Assembly (NCBI GenBank): GCA_020002185.1
Contig: CM034534.1
Location: forward strand, 12,763,810-12,827,809
Length of the DNA: 64,000 nucleotides
Direction: 5' to 3'
From: Paraescarpia echinospica
Lineage: Eukaryota; Annelida; Polychaeta; Sabellida; Siboglinidae
Shown piece by piece: positions 24,902 through 34,122 of this stretch (position 1 is its first letter; every line of letters starts with the position of its first letter). The notes below the pieces were generated by a model, which was not told where the DNA came from, made no database searches, and was given only the letters and a program-made list of their open reading frames with translations. Position numbers and translations under genes: made by a program.

Positions 24902-27063
24902 CTAGCAGTTCATTGTTAGTCTGGAGAACCTTGACACAAAAGTGTCGACTGTGTTGACCTCCACTACTAGGTCTGGAAGGACGTTCCATTTCCTGATGGT
25001 TCTCGGCAGGAACGAGTGCTGCGTGCGACACTGCGGCTGTGAGAACTGATGGCTGTGGCCGCGTCGTTGGCGTGGTGGTGGTGGCTTCAGCTTTCTCTTC
25101 AGTCCAGTGGCTCTGACTTCGTTGGTGTGAATTTTATACAGCATGGTCAGTCGAGCTAATTGGTGGCGTTGTTCTAGAGAGGGCCACTGCAGTTCCTCAA
25201 GCATGTCCTTGACGCTAGAGGTGTTGTGGTAGCGTCTAAGGACATACCTGGTAGCTCTTCGTTGTGCAGCCTCAATTTTTTTATGGCGCGTTGGGTATGG
25301 GGGTCCCATACCGTTGAGGCATACTCTAGGATGGGCCTTACGAAGGACTTATAGGCTGTCTGCTTGATGGAGGTCGATTTTCAAGTTACTCCGCAAGAAG
25401 CCTAAGGTCTTCTTGGCTCTTGCACAGATGTTGTCGATGTGGGTGTTCCAGCCCAGGTCCTTGTTGATGGTGACGCCAAAGTACTTTGCGGAGTCTGTGG
25501 TCTTAATTGTGTGTCCATGGAGCAGGTAGGGGTGCTTCAAGACCTTCCTGGCTCTGGTACAGGCAGTGTGATGCACTTCTGTGGCTGGGTGGAAGGCCAT
25601 GTCCATGTCTCAGTTCTTCTCCCACTCGGAAAGTCGCTGGAGGTCTTGTTGTAGCTGCTCGTGGTCTTTCAGTGCCTTTACTACGGTGTACACTGCTGTG
25701 TCATCAGCAAACAGTCTGGCTGGTGACGTCAGGTTCTCAGGCAAGTCGTTGATGTATGCTAAGAACAAGCAGGGGCCCAGGACGGAGCCCTTGGGTACTC
25801 CTGAACGGACATCAATGAAGCTGGATCTAGTGCCCTCCACGACCACTGCTTGTCTCCGGTTGCTGAGGAAGTTGGTGATCCATGCATTGGTGGTACCCTG
25901 TATGCCATAGTGATGGAGCTTGGGTAGGAGCAAACTGTAGTTGACCTTATCAAAGGCTTTCACGAAGTCCAATATTAGGATGTCCGTCTGCTCGCCTTTC
26001 TCCATGTTTGTATAGAGTTCGTCAGTACGTTCTAAGAGCTGAGTCTCACAGGATCTGTTCTTCCTGAATCCACGTTGCTGGTCACACAGGATTTTATGCT
26101 TCTCAAGATTTTTCATGATGGCACTGATGACGATGTGCTCCATCAATTTGCATGGCACACTTGTGAGTGACACTGGTCTGTAGTTGGATGGATCACACTG
26201 TTCTCCCTTTTTGAAGACCGGTGTCTCGTGGGCATCCTTCCAGTCAGATGGGACTACTCCGGTGTTGATGAAGGACTGGTATATAGCTATCAGGATTAGG
26301 GCCACTTCGGTTGTCAGCTCTTTGAGGATTCTGGGGCTGATGGTATCGGGGCCGCTTGCTTTGTTGGGCTGCAGATTTTGGAGAAGTTTCCGCACTCCCT
26401 CTACTGAGATTTGGATGTTATCGAGAACCGGGAAATCATGTGATGAGCCCATGTTGCACTTGGCCTGGAATTCGTCATAGGTATAGCACCTGCCCTCACT
26501 GAACACAGACTGGAATTGCCTGTTGAGGATGTCGGCCTGTGCTGTTGGGTCCGATACCAATTTTCCTTCCATCTTCAGTTGGTGGACTTCTAATGCTTCA
26601 TAAAAGACCAGAAGCGTTTGTTCCTTGTAGCCTGGTTTGCTTCTTGATCCTCATCTGTGAACAAGTTGTTCAAGTAGGTCCAATATGCCCTGCGGAGTTG
26701 GCGTTGGACATCTCTTCTCAGTTGTCGTGTCTCGGTCTTCAGTTCTTCTGTGCCGTGTTTCCTCATCTTCTTGAATACCCGGTCTCGTCTCTTGATGAGC
26801 TTGCGGAGTACTGGGCTGACCCAGGACTTGCTTTCTTTTATGCGTGCTGTCTTGTGTGGGACGAATTTTTGGATGGCTTCCAACAGTGAAGTCTTGAAGT
26901 TGGTCCAGAGTTCTTCAATGTTGGCTTCAGTCTTCACTCCCTCCGCAGTCAGGATGTTCATTACCTGCTTGATTCCCCGCCAATCAGCCTTATTGTAGAG
27001 TGGGATGGACCGTGCCGTCTGTTTCTTCTTTGTGCAGTGAGTGATGAATTCGCAGTAGACAGC
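24902..27063 (-). pseudogene. Inner LINE ORF2, reverse transcriptase part
   Basis: Three near-contiguous minus-strand frames. 26590-27063 encodes the linker after the endonuclease. 25610-26572 encodes the RT, with LQPNKASGPDTISPRIL, DILILDFVKAFDKV, SGVPKGSVLGPCLFLAYIND and the FADDT catalytic box. 24902-25606 encodes the thumb and C-terminal tail, including AAQRRATRYV. A TGA where tryptophan is expected (WEKN then stop, near 25608) and frameshifts near 25310-25350 and 26580 break it. The type is a CR1-like LINE. The amino-terminal endonuclease is at 43931-45037. Confidence 0.85.
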
Positions 27064-27069
27064 ATCGTG
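27064..27069 (+). repeat. Polinton target-site duplication, left
   Basis: ATCGTG, identical to 43925-43930. Six-base duplications are the rule for Polintons. Deleting the element and one copy restores the LINE frame (SDHD followed by AVYCEF). Confidence 0.95.
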
Positions 27070-27470
27070 AGTAGTATGCTCGCGTTTTTGGATCGGTATC
27101 CTGAGGAGTTTAAGCGATATTAGGGAGGTTTCGAAAGCCTCCCCCCTGAGCAAAGTTAGTCACGTGACCTGCGCCACCTAGCGGAAAGAAGTGTACCTAA
27201 GTACCCGTAGCGCCACCTAGCGACTCGGACTTTAAAACATGTGATGTATGTATGTATGAAGAATTAGTACTAAGGGAATAACTATTAAAAACCACAGTTT
27301 GAAAGTTGATTAGGTTGTTAATGATAACGAGGAGTGTAGAGAGGTATTAGTTGTGTATGAATGTACGTGTATGTGAGGGGAGTGTAGAGAGGATGTGTAT
27401 GAATGTGCGTGTATGAAAGAACTAACGAAACACAAGAGTATACGAGTGCACACGTATTTTATTGACGAAT
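27070..27470 (+). repeat. Polinton left terminal inverted repeat
   Basis: Inverted match to 43478-43924, about 401 bases. It contains a GTCACGTGAC palindrome near 27161 and, on the minus strand, AATAAA near 27456-27461 that can serve as the poly(A) signal of the protease-end transcripts. Confidence 0.92.
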
Positions 27471-27526
27471 GATACAAGCGTATAATATGAAACCGTGTTT
27501 TATTAAGCGAAGTACACGAACATCAA

Positions 27527-27710
27527 GACTTGTGGGTGAGTGAACACCACGACAGAGGTCGTGAGCTTAGGGGTCAATACGACCACGCCAGTGGCTCGTG
27601 GGATGACGATGATGGTACGACTTACGGGTGAGTGAACACCGCGTCAGAGGTCGTGAGCTTACGGGTGTGTAACCACCGCGCCATAGGCTCGAATCGTTAA
27701 TGACGATGAT
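27527..27710 (+). repeat. Two-copy 92-bp repeat inside the left TIR
   Basis: Two imperfect copies begin GACTTGTGGGTGAGTGAACACC (27527) and GACTTACGGGTGAGTGAACACC (27619). Each has internal AGAGGTCGTGAGCTTA and ends in a GATGATG-rich tail. Non-coding, between the TIR and the protease stop. Confidence 0.8.
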
Positions 27711-27742
27711 GATGATGATATCTGTTCGTTAATGAAACACGG

Positions 27743-28195
27743 TTATTGCAGTTGTTTAAGCCAATCGAATACGCGGCAATCGTTTGCTACCAGATCAGTG
27801 CCGAAACCTTTTACGAAATCCTTCATGACAAGTCCACGACATCGAAACATGAGATAAGCAACACAGTATCGTCCACAAACGTTAGACACGGGACTCTGCA
27901 GTCTCTTAGTATTATGAGTCCACGTTACACAATGTTTATTCAAGAAACGTCGAAACTCGACGTGTCGTGGCGGCAAGCCGTAAGAGCAGAAGTATTCACC
28001 GCAACCGTTGGCATCTACGTAGATAGCTATCCAATGTTCTCCGGGTTTACCCGTGTCATGCGTGTTGCACACGAAGGCGACGGGGTAAGCGTCTATCTGG
28101 AGTTCGTTGAGTACGTCTTTGGGTACGATCCCACGCATGACGACACGGGCGTGCGTATCGCGGGTGAGTAGACGGACGAGCTGCATGGTTTCCAT
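27743..28195 (-). CDS. PRO: Adenain-like cysteine protease (PRO)
   Basis: 150 aa. This is the Polinton maturation protease of the C5/Ulp1-like fold, expected to cleave capsid precursors during virion assembly. GEHWIAIYVD (residues about 52-61) holds the catalytic His. LQSPVSNVCGRYC (about 99-111) holds the oxyanion Gln and the nucleophile Cys. The acidic residue normally found just before SYG (adenain Glu71 position) is Cys here (GEYFCSYGLPP), so the triad is incomplete by sequence. Its ATG at 28195 shares one base with the stop of the major capsid gene (TGATG). It is the last gene before the left TIR. Confidence 0.9.
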   Translation of the reverse strand: METMQLVRLLTRDTHARVVMRGIVPKDVLNELQIDAYPVAFVCNTHDTGKPGEHWIAIYVDANGCGEYFCSYGLPPRHVEFRRFLNKHCVTWTHNTKRLQSPVSNVCGRYCVAYLMFRCRGLVMKDFVKGFGTDLVANDCRVFDWLKQLQ

Positions 28196-29514
28196 CAGTT
28201 GTCGTAGATGACGTTACGATTCCTGTCGATCTCCAGCACCTTCTCGAACTCGGCGTAGGCGACGACGTTCACAGTGGTTGTCAGTGCGTCGCGGAAATGA
28301 ATCTCGACGCGCAAGTTGCCCTTTTGTACCAGATGGAAGCAGCAGTCGTCGCACGCATCGGGGGTGAGGTCCACACCGAAGAAGGTGTAGCCGTGTCGGA
28401 AGTCGTAGCGAGTCAAGCCGTTCCCTTCGTCCTGCCACGCCTTACCCGTCGAGGTGAACAGGTTATGGTAGCATCTGACAAAGAGGTTGTTGTCGAAGTC
28501 GGGCTGGAAAGGTTTGGCGGGTATCTGTCGTCCGTCGACGTACACGGCGAAGAAGTTGATGTGGTTGTTTTTAGCGTGAAAGGGATTTTTGGCGTAGCAT
28601 CCGTTGTAGGCGTCGTTATCGATGCAGCATATCACAAGACGTTTCGGAATAGTACCAAGAAAGAGGTTCTCGCGCGTGTACGAATGGGTACCTGTGGGAA
28701 TAGAGTAGACCTTGCATTCGACAGGTCGCAGCGGATACTTGGCGGTGGCCTTTTCGAGGGCTTTGATGTGTGCCATCTGCACACTCGGATTCAGGGTGAC
28801 TTTCTTGACGAACAGTGTAGCGTTGACGATCTGTATCTTGTAGGCGGGGTTGGCTCCACCAGCAATGAGAGCGAACGCATCCTTGCTGCGTACGAAACGC
28901 ATCTTGAGCTCGACACCGTTGATGAGGAGTTTATCCTGAAGCAAGAGGTCGACGTGGACACGACCTATCATGTCGACCACACGACTCTGGGCGATCATGT
29001 GACGTCTGGCAACGAACCCCGCGTTGGCTGTCGGATCGGCACCATCAATGACGACGGCATCCATACGACCGGCCGTGTCCTTGTACCACATCTGACTCGT
29101 CAGTTGCGTCTCCTTGGCATCGTCACCGTAACTGAGCAGCGTCTCTATGTAGGCCCGGTATGGATACGTGTTGGTCGAGGGAGTCACGAGCGTTCCGTTC
29201 AGGTAGAAATCGACCTGACCGAACAGCGAATGGAGCCAGTTATTCACGGGAGCGACGGGGTCGGCGGGGTCGAGGTCACTTCCGTCGGCACGCGTCACCT
29301 TCGCCCGAACGTGTAGTTTCGTGTCGGCGAGATCCAAGTAATCGTCTCCCGAACCGGGTACGACGAATTCGATCGGTCCACCTGAGTCGAGCGAGGACAC
29401 CGGCTGGTGATGGACCGTGTGACTGTCGATGATGGCGGTCTGAGTCAGAGGTACGGTGAAGAGATCGAGTTCGCTCTTGAGTCCCTCACACGATAGTTTA
29501 TGAACGAACGCCAT
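28195..29514 (-). CDS. PY: Major capsid protein, double jelly roll (PY)
   Basis: 439 aa from the ATG at 29514, which has A at -3 and G at +4; the longer frame would need a GTG start. The N-terminus (MAFVHKLSCEGLKSELDLF) and the segments GGPIEFVVPGSGDDYLDL and NNWLHSLFGQVDFYLNG match the Polinton PY family, often annotated in animals as F54H12.2-like. PY was shown by structure prediction to be a double-jelly-roll major capsid protein forming hexons of an icosahedral shell. The start overlaps the upstream basic-protein gene by 17 bases and the stop overlaps the protease start. No internal stop. Confidence 0.93.
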   Translation of the reverse strand: MAFVHKLSCEGLKSELDLFTVPLTQTAIIDSHTVHHQPVSSLDSGGPIEFVVPGSGDDYLDLADTKLHVRAKVTRADGSDLDPADPVAPVNNWLHSLFGQVDFYLNGTLVTPSTNTYPYRAYIETLLSYGDDAKETQLTSQMWYKDTAGRMDAVVIDGADPTANAGFVARRHMIAQSRVVDMIGRVHVDLLLQDKLLINGVELKMRFVRSKDAFALIAGGANPAYKIQIVNATLFVKKVTLNPSVQMAHIKALEKATAKYPLRPVECKVYSIPTGTHSYTRENLFLGTIPKRLVICCIDNDAYNGCYAKNPFHAKNNHINFFAVYVDGRQIPAKPFQPDFDNNLFVRCYHNLFTSTGKAWQDEGNGLTRYDFRHGYTFFGVDLTPDACDDCCFHLVQKGNLRVEIHFRDALTTTVNVVAYAEFEKVLEIDRNRNVIYDN

Positions 29515-29917
29515 CGTCGAATATATCGGGTTCACGACGTACCTTCGGTTTCTGCTGTTTCCTCCGACGTCTCGCTGGTGTACTGACTCGTTTCGCAGGG
29601 TGTGTGCGTCTTATACGCTTACGGGGTCGCACGCCAGGGGTCAAGAGATCACTCATCATATCTCTACCGGCAGTGGTGACGCGACGTTTGGCGGCCGTTC
29701 TGATGTTCTGTCCCGACAGGACGTCGTCGGCTATGTGTGCGCCGGTCGACAGAGCTCTCTTTCCCAACGCCACGGCTCCTCTCTTGACGAGTGGCATGAC
29801 GCTACGCAGTAGACTTCCGAATAGACTTCCCAGACCGTGTCCCCGTTGGTGTCGGGCACCCACGAAATAAGGAATCGCACCTCCCGCTTGACGTTCGTAG
29901 TAGTCGGTGTAATTCAT
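29498..29917 (-). CDS. Small basic capsid-associated protein, adenovirus pVI/pX-like position
   Basis: 139 aa. The N-terminus has GARHQRGHGLGSLFGSLLR, followed by a short amphipathic stretch and a strongly basic C-terminal third (KRIRRTHPAKR, RRRRKQQKPKVRR). A glycine-rich QRGHGLGS segment ahead of an amphipathic helix is standard for a small Polinton protein encoded between the two capsid genes. Position and charge suggest an internal cement or core protein, by analogy with adenovirus pVI or pX, but homology is not shown. Sixteen bases separate it from the minor capsid stop. Confidence 0.75.
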   Translation of the reverse strand: MNYTDYYERQAGGAIPYFVGARHQRGHGLGSLFGSLLRSVMPLVKRGAVALGKRALSTGAHIADDVLSGQNIRTAAKRRVTTAGRDMMSDLLTPGVRPRKRIRRTHPAKRVSTPARRRRKQQKPKVRREPDIFDDGVRS

Positions 29918-29933
29918 CTTTCTCTCTCTCTCT

Positions 29934-30740
29934 CTAGAACAGTGCCGTCCGTTGCCGTTGGAAATGAAGTGTCACCGTCACCTTACCAACCTCGAATGGC
30001 ACGCGATTTCCGGTGTCGTCTCTTATATCTATCTCGATCGTGCCAAATTCTTTGTAGAGCACGGGTACGTAGTGAATCTTATCGAAGGTCTTCGATACGA
30101 TGTCGCCATGGCGACCGCTCACCGGGATGATGCGCAGCAGCGGCACGAGACTGTCACCAACAACTCGTGGTTCCACGACATCCGTGTAGATGTAGAGTGA
30201 GTCGAGTCCTCGTTCCATGGTGATCACGGTGTTGGCTTCCGTGATCAATACCTTGAACTCGGGTGCATCGGGATCCTTCGGGAGATAGTCCAGCGTAGTG
30301 GTACGAAAGCCGAGAACGGCAGTCAGTATAGCAGCACGGAAGACGGTATTCGGTGCCATGTGCACCGATACCTTATGCGTAATGATGTTGTAGCTCAGTT
30401 TCACTCGTCCCTCTCCCACCACACGACGTAGAGAGGCGTTAATGGAGAGGATCAGTGACCACGGATCTTTATAGTATCCGGTTCCGATTCGGACAGTCTT
30501 CGTGTGCAGGGACCGTGGGTGCTCTTCGTCTATCGGTAGTGTCACAGCGAACCCCGCGTCATCGTCTACGATGTTGTACCAACTGTGTGGATACTGTACC
30601 TCCACCAGACCGCATTCCCATTGTCCCCGTAGTAGGATACGTTTCGGTAGCGTCGTGATGTAGTGGGTCAGCGTGTTGGTGGGGTGCGTGTGCATGGAAG
30701 CATTGCTGGGCAACGTGAGATAGAAATCACTCGGTTCCAT
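29934..30740 (-). CDS. PX: Minor capsid protein, single jelly roll, penton-like (PX)
   Basis: 268 aa. The N-terminal FYLTLPSNASMHTHPTNTL and WECGLVEVQYPHSWYNI segments are the signature of the Polinton PX family, predicted to be a single-jelly-roll penton protein that occupies capsid vertices. It ends with a CT-dinucleotide run just after the stop on the minus strand. The ATG at 30740 overlaps the end of the upstream membrane-protein gene by 14 bases. Full length, no breaks. Confidence 0.92.
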   Translation of the reverse strand: MEPSDFYLTLPSNASMHTHPTNTLTHYITTLPKRILLRGQWECGLVEVQYPHSWYNIVDDDAGFAVTLPIDEEHPRSLHTKTVRIGTGYYKDPWSLILSINASLRRVVGEGRVKLSYNIITHKVSVHMAPNTVFRAAILTAVLGFRTTTLDYLPKDPDAPEFKVLITEANTVITMERGLDSLYIYTDVVEPRVVGDSLVPLLRIIPVSGRHGDIVSKTFDKIHYVPVLYKEFGTIEIDIRDDTGNRVPFEVGKVTVTLHFQRQRTALF

Positions 30741-31050
30741 GTTGTTGTTGTTTCAACGTCGGACTGGGTAGCAGGTAACCCAACGAACTGCTCAACAGGG
30801 CCGTCCACAGAGTCGGATCGTGGTGACCAAACGTCAGGTTGTAGATGCTGACCAAGATGACCGTGTACAAGACGACGATCTGACACAGAAAGACGATCTC
30901 CTCTTTGGGACACGCTGTACCGAATATGTGCCACGGAGTCCTCTCTTTCTGTAGTGGGGGTGGCGGTAGAGTGTCGACGTCGTCTTCTTCTTCTTCTTCT
31001 TCTTCTTCTTCGTTACTAACGGTGATGCGTGATGTTGTCTCGTCTGTCAT
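30727..31050 (-). CDS. Small single-span membrane protein conserved in Polintons
   Basis: 107 aa from the ATG at 31050; an upstream extension would need a TTG start. There is an N-terminal polyglutamate tract (nine consecutive Glu from the GAA/GAG repeat near 30985-31014). A CPKEEIVFLCQIVVLYTVIL segment follows, giving one hydrophobic helix, and then LWTALLSSSLGYLLPSP. The C-terminal LSS.LGYLLP.P motif recurs in animal Polintons next to the penton gene. The function is unknown; a membrane or virion-associated role is a guess. The stop overlaps the PX start. Confidence 0.75.
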   Translation of the reverse strand: MTDETTSRITVSNEEEEEEEEEDDVDTLPPPPLQKERTPWHIFGTACPKEEIVFLCQIVVLYTVILVSIYNLTFGHHDPTLWTALLSSSLGYLLPSPTLKQQQHGTE

Positions 31051-31090
31051 ACGTGGACGACTGACATCGTAACAGACGCACAATTAGTCT

Positions 31091-32158
31091 TTATAGTCCG
31101 ACGAGACCCTTGGCATCGATCCAGCTGTTGAACTTCGAAGGATATCCGACCCATTTCACCAACACCTCCCGTCGCCTGCCTACCTTGCGACGCTGTACTA
31201 TCGATTCCACACGGTACAGTTTATCGACCGGAACCGTCACCTTCTGCATCTCCGGTTCGTAGAAGGTACCGTCCAGTATCTCGCCGAGATCGTCCGTTAG
31301 ACGATAGACGGGTGGTTCGGACGGATGGACTTCGCGTATCGTGAATAGTTCCTCTGTCCAATTTATCGTGTAACCTTTATCGAACCGTCTCTTAGCCTTG
31401 CTGATACGTATGCGATCCCCCACGTGGTACTTGGGTACACCCTTACCGTGATGACCACCGTACAGACGCTGCCACACCTCTTCCTGATTAGTCGCATCCA
31501 CCTGTGACGGAGACATCCCGATACTGCGGTGAGGTGTGTCGTTGTACGTGCGCACCAGATCCGGAAGGATATCGATGTACCGCCACGATTCTTTGTGTGT
31601 CAGGTATCGCCACATACGTGACATTAGTGTGCGATTGAAGCGTTCCACGATGTTCGCCTTGATCTCTGCGTTGAAGGTGGAGAAGTGGTGGATACCGTAT
31701 CTGTCCAATACACCCCGAACGCTACGGTTATAGAATTCCAGACCTCTATCGGTCTGCAACGACAGTGGTTGAATGTCGGTGAAGAGACCGTTCAGTGCCT
31801 TCGATACAGACGTCGCCGACTTGTTCTTCAGTGGAACGCATCGGGCGACTTTCGAGAAGACGTCGATCACCGTGAGCAGGAACGTTGTACCGTCGTTTTC
31901 TTTTTTCAGACTGGACACGTCAACGAGATCGGCCTGCCACTGTTGATTCCGTCCTCCGACGATCGTGCGCCGACGCGTGAAACGAACTCTGACCGGTTTA
32001 TGTAGTGTATAGGCGTTCTGTTCCGATAGCCATTGTTCGACGATTTTTCTCGGCACGCGTGGTATGGCGGTTCGTCGCAAAGACGCGATTCCTCCGTAGC
32101 TACCCACCTTGGTGGGGTTGAAGTAGACGTCCTCCAGCTGTTTACGACGGCGCCCCAT
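31091..32158 (-). CDS. INT: Retroviral-type integrase with chromodomain (INT)
   Basis: 355 aa from the ATG at 32158; the longer frame begins at GTG. It catalyses end processing and strand transfer of the element. The rve core has the catalytic triad: Asp in QWQADLVDVS (about residue 75), Asp in LQTDRGLEF (about 135) and Glu in ANIVERFNRTL (about 171), the last two about 35 residues apart. After a basic SH3-like segment the C-terminus (about 313-355) is a chromodomain, YRVESIVQRR then EVLVKWVGYPSKFNSW, expected to read histone marks and guide insertion. Intact. Confidence 0.95.
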   Translation of the reverse strand: MGRRRKQLEDVYFNPTKVGSYGGIASLRRTAIPRVPRKIVEQWLSEQNAYTLHKPVRVRFTRRRTIVGGRNQQWQADLVDVSSLKKENDGTTFLLTVIDVFSKVARCVPLKNKSATSVSKALNGLFTDIQPLSLQTDRGLEFYNRSVRGVLDRYGIHHFSTFNAEIKANIVERFNRTLMSRMWRYLTHKESWRYIDILPDLVRTYNDTPHRSIGMSPSQVDATNQEEVWQRLYGGHHGKGVPKYHVGDRIRISKAKRRFDKGYTINWTEELFTIREVHPSEPPVYRLTDDLGEILDGTFYEPEMQKVTVPVDKLYRVESIVQRRKVGRRREVLVKWVGYPSKFNSWIDAKGLVGL

Positions 32159-32296
32159 GATGACGTACGTATGATATAATCGATGGTAATCCCGCACACG
32201 ATGGGGAGTCCGCTGTAAGCAACACCGGTAAACAGACGTGTTAGACTGTCCCGTAGATCACACATTATGTCGGTGAATCGAGATGATGCGTCTCTT

Positions 32297-33070
32297 TTAT
32301 TCGAGACGTTCCCATGTCTTACTAGTCGACGCCGGTGGGGTAGGTAGAGTGGACGGGCTCATTCGAGATCGTCTCCGCGAGAGGGGTGTCCACTGCAGCG
32401 TTCGACGCGCTCTACTGAGCGATCGTGTGGCCGCCGCTTCTATGGTACGCTTCCTTTGATCCTGTCGAATAGCCAGTCTCCTGGCCTCGTTACCCACCAA
32501 CTCCATGGGTAGATTCATGTCACCGAGCTGATGCGCAAACACCTCCCACCCCGTTGGAGAACCGATGGTCTTGCGATGACGCAACAAATCGTTCACGAGG
32601 TCCACCACGTTACTTCCGGGTACCGCTACGCCTTTGTTCATGAGCTCTCCGCGCGCATTCCACGCGACGTCTCGTTTCAGACGTTCCATCAGTCGTCTGG
32701 CTTTGGTCTGGAGGCGTTTGGGAACACTGTCGATGACTTCCGCTTCCACCCCCACCTCCGGTGGGGTCTGATCCGTATTAGTTCCCGCCACCACCGCCGC
32801 TGCCGTGACCACCGGGGACGTGTCCTTGTTGACCGTTGTCACGCGTATCGGTTCGCGCGTGCGTCGATCGGACAACGCGTTGTAGCGTTGCAACACTTGA
32901 TTATACATGACGACCTTGTCACCGTCGGTGAGATCTTGTCTGTCGAGTATGACTTTCATCTCGTCGTCGAGTACCTGTACTTTGCGTCCTAGGGTATCCG
33001 TCGGCGCTGGTGCGCGTAGACTGTCCAACAGTCGTGGATCTACCAAGGCCATCTTCCGTACGTGTTCCAT
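32297..33070 (-). CDS. Conserved Polinton protein of unknown function, 257 aa
   Basis: Starts MEHVRKMALVDPRLLDSLR, the second Met giving the MALVDPRLL start seen in relatives. The C-terminal half has SVPKRLQTKARRLMERLK, then AWNARGELMNKG, GSNVVDLVNDLLRHRK and a GWEVFAHQLGDMNLP segment. The last 50 residues are Arg/Ser-rich. This domain order is a recurrent, uncharacterised component of animal Polintons and is mostly helical. The neighbour at 33077 ends six bases before its start, so the two genes are probably co-expressed. No enzymatic motif was seen. Confidence 0.75.
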   Translation of the reverse strand: MEHVRKMALVDPRLLDSLRAPAPTDTLGRKVQVLDDEMKVILDRQDLTDGDKVVMYNQVLQRYNALSDRRTREPIRVTTVNKDTSPVVTAAAVVAGTNTDQTPPEVGVEAEVIDSVPKRLQTKARRLMERLKRDVAWNARGELMNKGVAVPGSNVVDLVNDLLRHRKTIGSPTGWEVFAHQLGDMNLPMELVGNEARRLAIRQDQRKRTIEAAATRSLSRARRTLQWTPLSRRRSRMSPSTLPTPPASTSKTWERLE

Positions 33071-33076
33071 CGTTGT

Positions 33077-33448
33077 CTACTTGAGTAGCACCTGTTTTAG
33101 CAAGGGTAGCAAGACCGCACCTGCCAAAGGTGCCAGCAGTGCCGACAGGAAACCACCGGTCTGTCCTCTTCCGCCCTGGTTGTTACCCCGTAGCAAGATG
33201 CGACGTCTCCTCGCTGCAGGTGCGTCTCTCTGTGCCAAAGCACGTAGGTTTGTTTTGTACACGTTCAGAGCACGTCTCTGTGCGTCGGTCAAGGGCAAGT
33301 TCTTCTTCAATATGTTGTAGGCACACTCGGCTAGTGCACACAACAGATCGGCGTCGGCGTTTCTGATGATGGCTCGTCTCAATTTCGTGCTCTTGTATCT
33401 GTTTAGCGTCTGTATACAGAGGATGTGTTTCTTCACGAGTTCGGACAT
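33077..33448 (-). CDS. Conserved small basic Polinton protein
   Basis: 123 aa. The helical N-terminal domain has STKLRRAIIRNADADLL, ALAECAYNILKKNLPLT and QRRALNVYK. Next comes an arginine cluster (AARRRRILLRG), a glycine-rich linker and a hydrophobic C-terminal segment (GGFLSALLAPLAGAVLLPLL). The shape, a basic helical domain plus a membrane-active tail, is found beside the packaging ATPase in many animal Polintons. A structural (core or cement) role is plausible but not shown. Confidence 0.75.
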   Translation of the reverse strand: MSELVKKHILCIQTLNRYKSTKLRRAIIRNADADLLCALAECAYNILKKNLPLTDAQRRALNVYKTNLRALAQRDAPAARRRRILLRGNNQGGRGQTGGFLSALLAPLAGAVLLPLLKQVLLK

Positions 33449-33504
33449 GCTGTTGTCTTCACGAGCATGCTGCGACTGAAGGAACGAGGTGCTACGCGGA
33501 CGTC

Positions 33505-34122
33505 TTATACCTTGGGTTGGTACACGTACTGGACACTGTCGTCCGGAAGGACACCCGTGCGCAGACGCATATCGTCGAGCGTGCCCTGTTTCAGATCGAC
33601 GAGGAGATAACCGTACGGAAGTGACGTGGCGTCTCGGAACGCTTCCTGTACAAACTTCAGGCGACCCGGATACATCTGTCGTGCCAAGTGTCCGATCTGT
33701 GACGCATCGCGAGGATTCTTGAAGATCACCATGTAGTGTGCGTTCAGACTGATCGTACGACTCTCCTTGTTCTTCGGAAACAGGTTCTGCACGAGATACA
33801 GTACGGACGTGTTCTGGTGATGACTCTTTTTTGTGAACAAGGTCGTGACCCGTTCGTCTGTTTCTGCCATCAGATCATCGATGACCACGAGGTTACGCGT
33901 CGATGCGTCGAACGCACCGCTCGGCAAGCCTTCCTCGAATCGCACCAGGTCGTTGTCAACATAGGCACTCTGCCATACACCGTAACACCACGTGATCTTC
34001 TCTGGAGGTGGATCGATCATCGTAGCGGCGTGACGTAGCAGACGCATCACGAACGTAGTCTTACCACATCCCGTCGGTCCCGCAACGATACAGGTGAAGG
34101 GGTGTTTCCATCGCGTGTCCAT
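33505..34122 (-). CDS. ATP: DNA-packaging ATPase, A32/FtsK-HerA family (ATP)
   Basis: 205 aa. Walker A is GPTGCGKTT (residues 15-23) and Walker B is NLVVIDDLM (about 77-85), followed by a LYLVQNLF segment matching the sensor region of A32-like ATPases. The family pumps genomes into preformed double-jelly-roll capsids. The ATG at 34122 directly follows the TAG of the upstream membrane-protein gene with no spacer. All catalytic motifs are intact. Confidence 0.95.
   Translation of the reverse strand: MDTRWKHPFTCIVAGPTGCGKTTFVMRLLRHAATMIDPPPEKITWCYGVWQSAYVDNDLVRFEEGLPSGAFDASTRNLVVIDDLMAETDERVTTLFTKKSHHQNTSVLYLVQNLFPKNKESRTISLNAHYMVIFKNPRDASQIGHLARQMYPGRLKFVQEAFRDATSLPYGYLLVDLKQGTLDDMRLRTGVLPDDSVQYVYQPKV

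Larger units (their letters stand above)
24642..27069 (-). mobile_element. Inner LINE, 3' part
   Basis: Carries the RT and C-terminal region of the inner non-LTR element plus a 3' untranslated tail. It joins perfectly to 43931-45498 when the Polinton and one copy of its 6-bp target duplication are removed. It is flanked at 24632-24641 by AGATCCCCGT, matching AGATCCCCCGT at the element's other end, which suggests target duplication. Confidence 0.8.

Noticed and set aside
25439..26889. Plus-strand frames across the inner LINE
   Set aside because: Reverse-strand shadows of the RT; the minus strand holds the conserved RT motifs.
28297..29316. 339-codon + strand frame opposite the major capsid gene
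   Set aside because: Shadow of the GC-rich capsid coding sequence on the other strand; no domain, no promoter, and PY family motifs settle the coding strand.
29515..29535. Earlier start for the major capsid gene
   Set aside because: It would be a GTG codon; the in-frame ATG at 29514 has a full start context and gives the family's MAFVH N-terminus.
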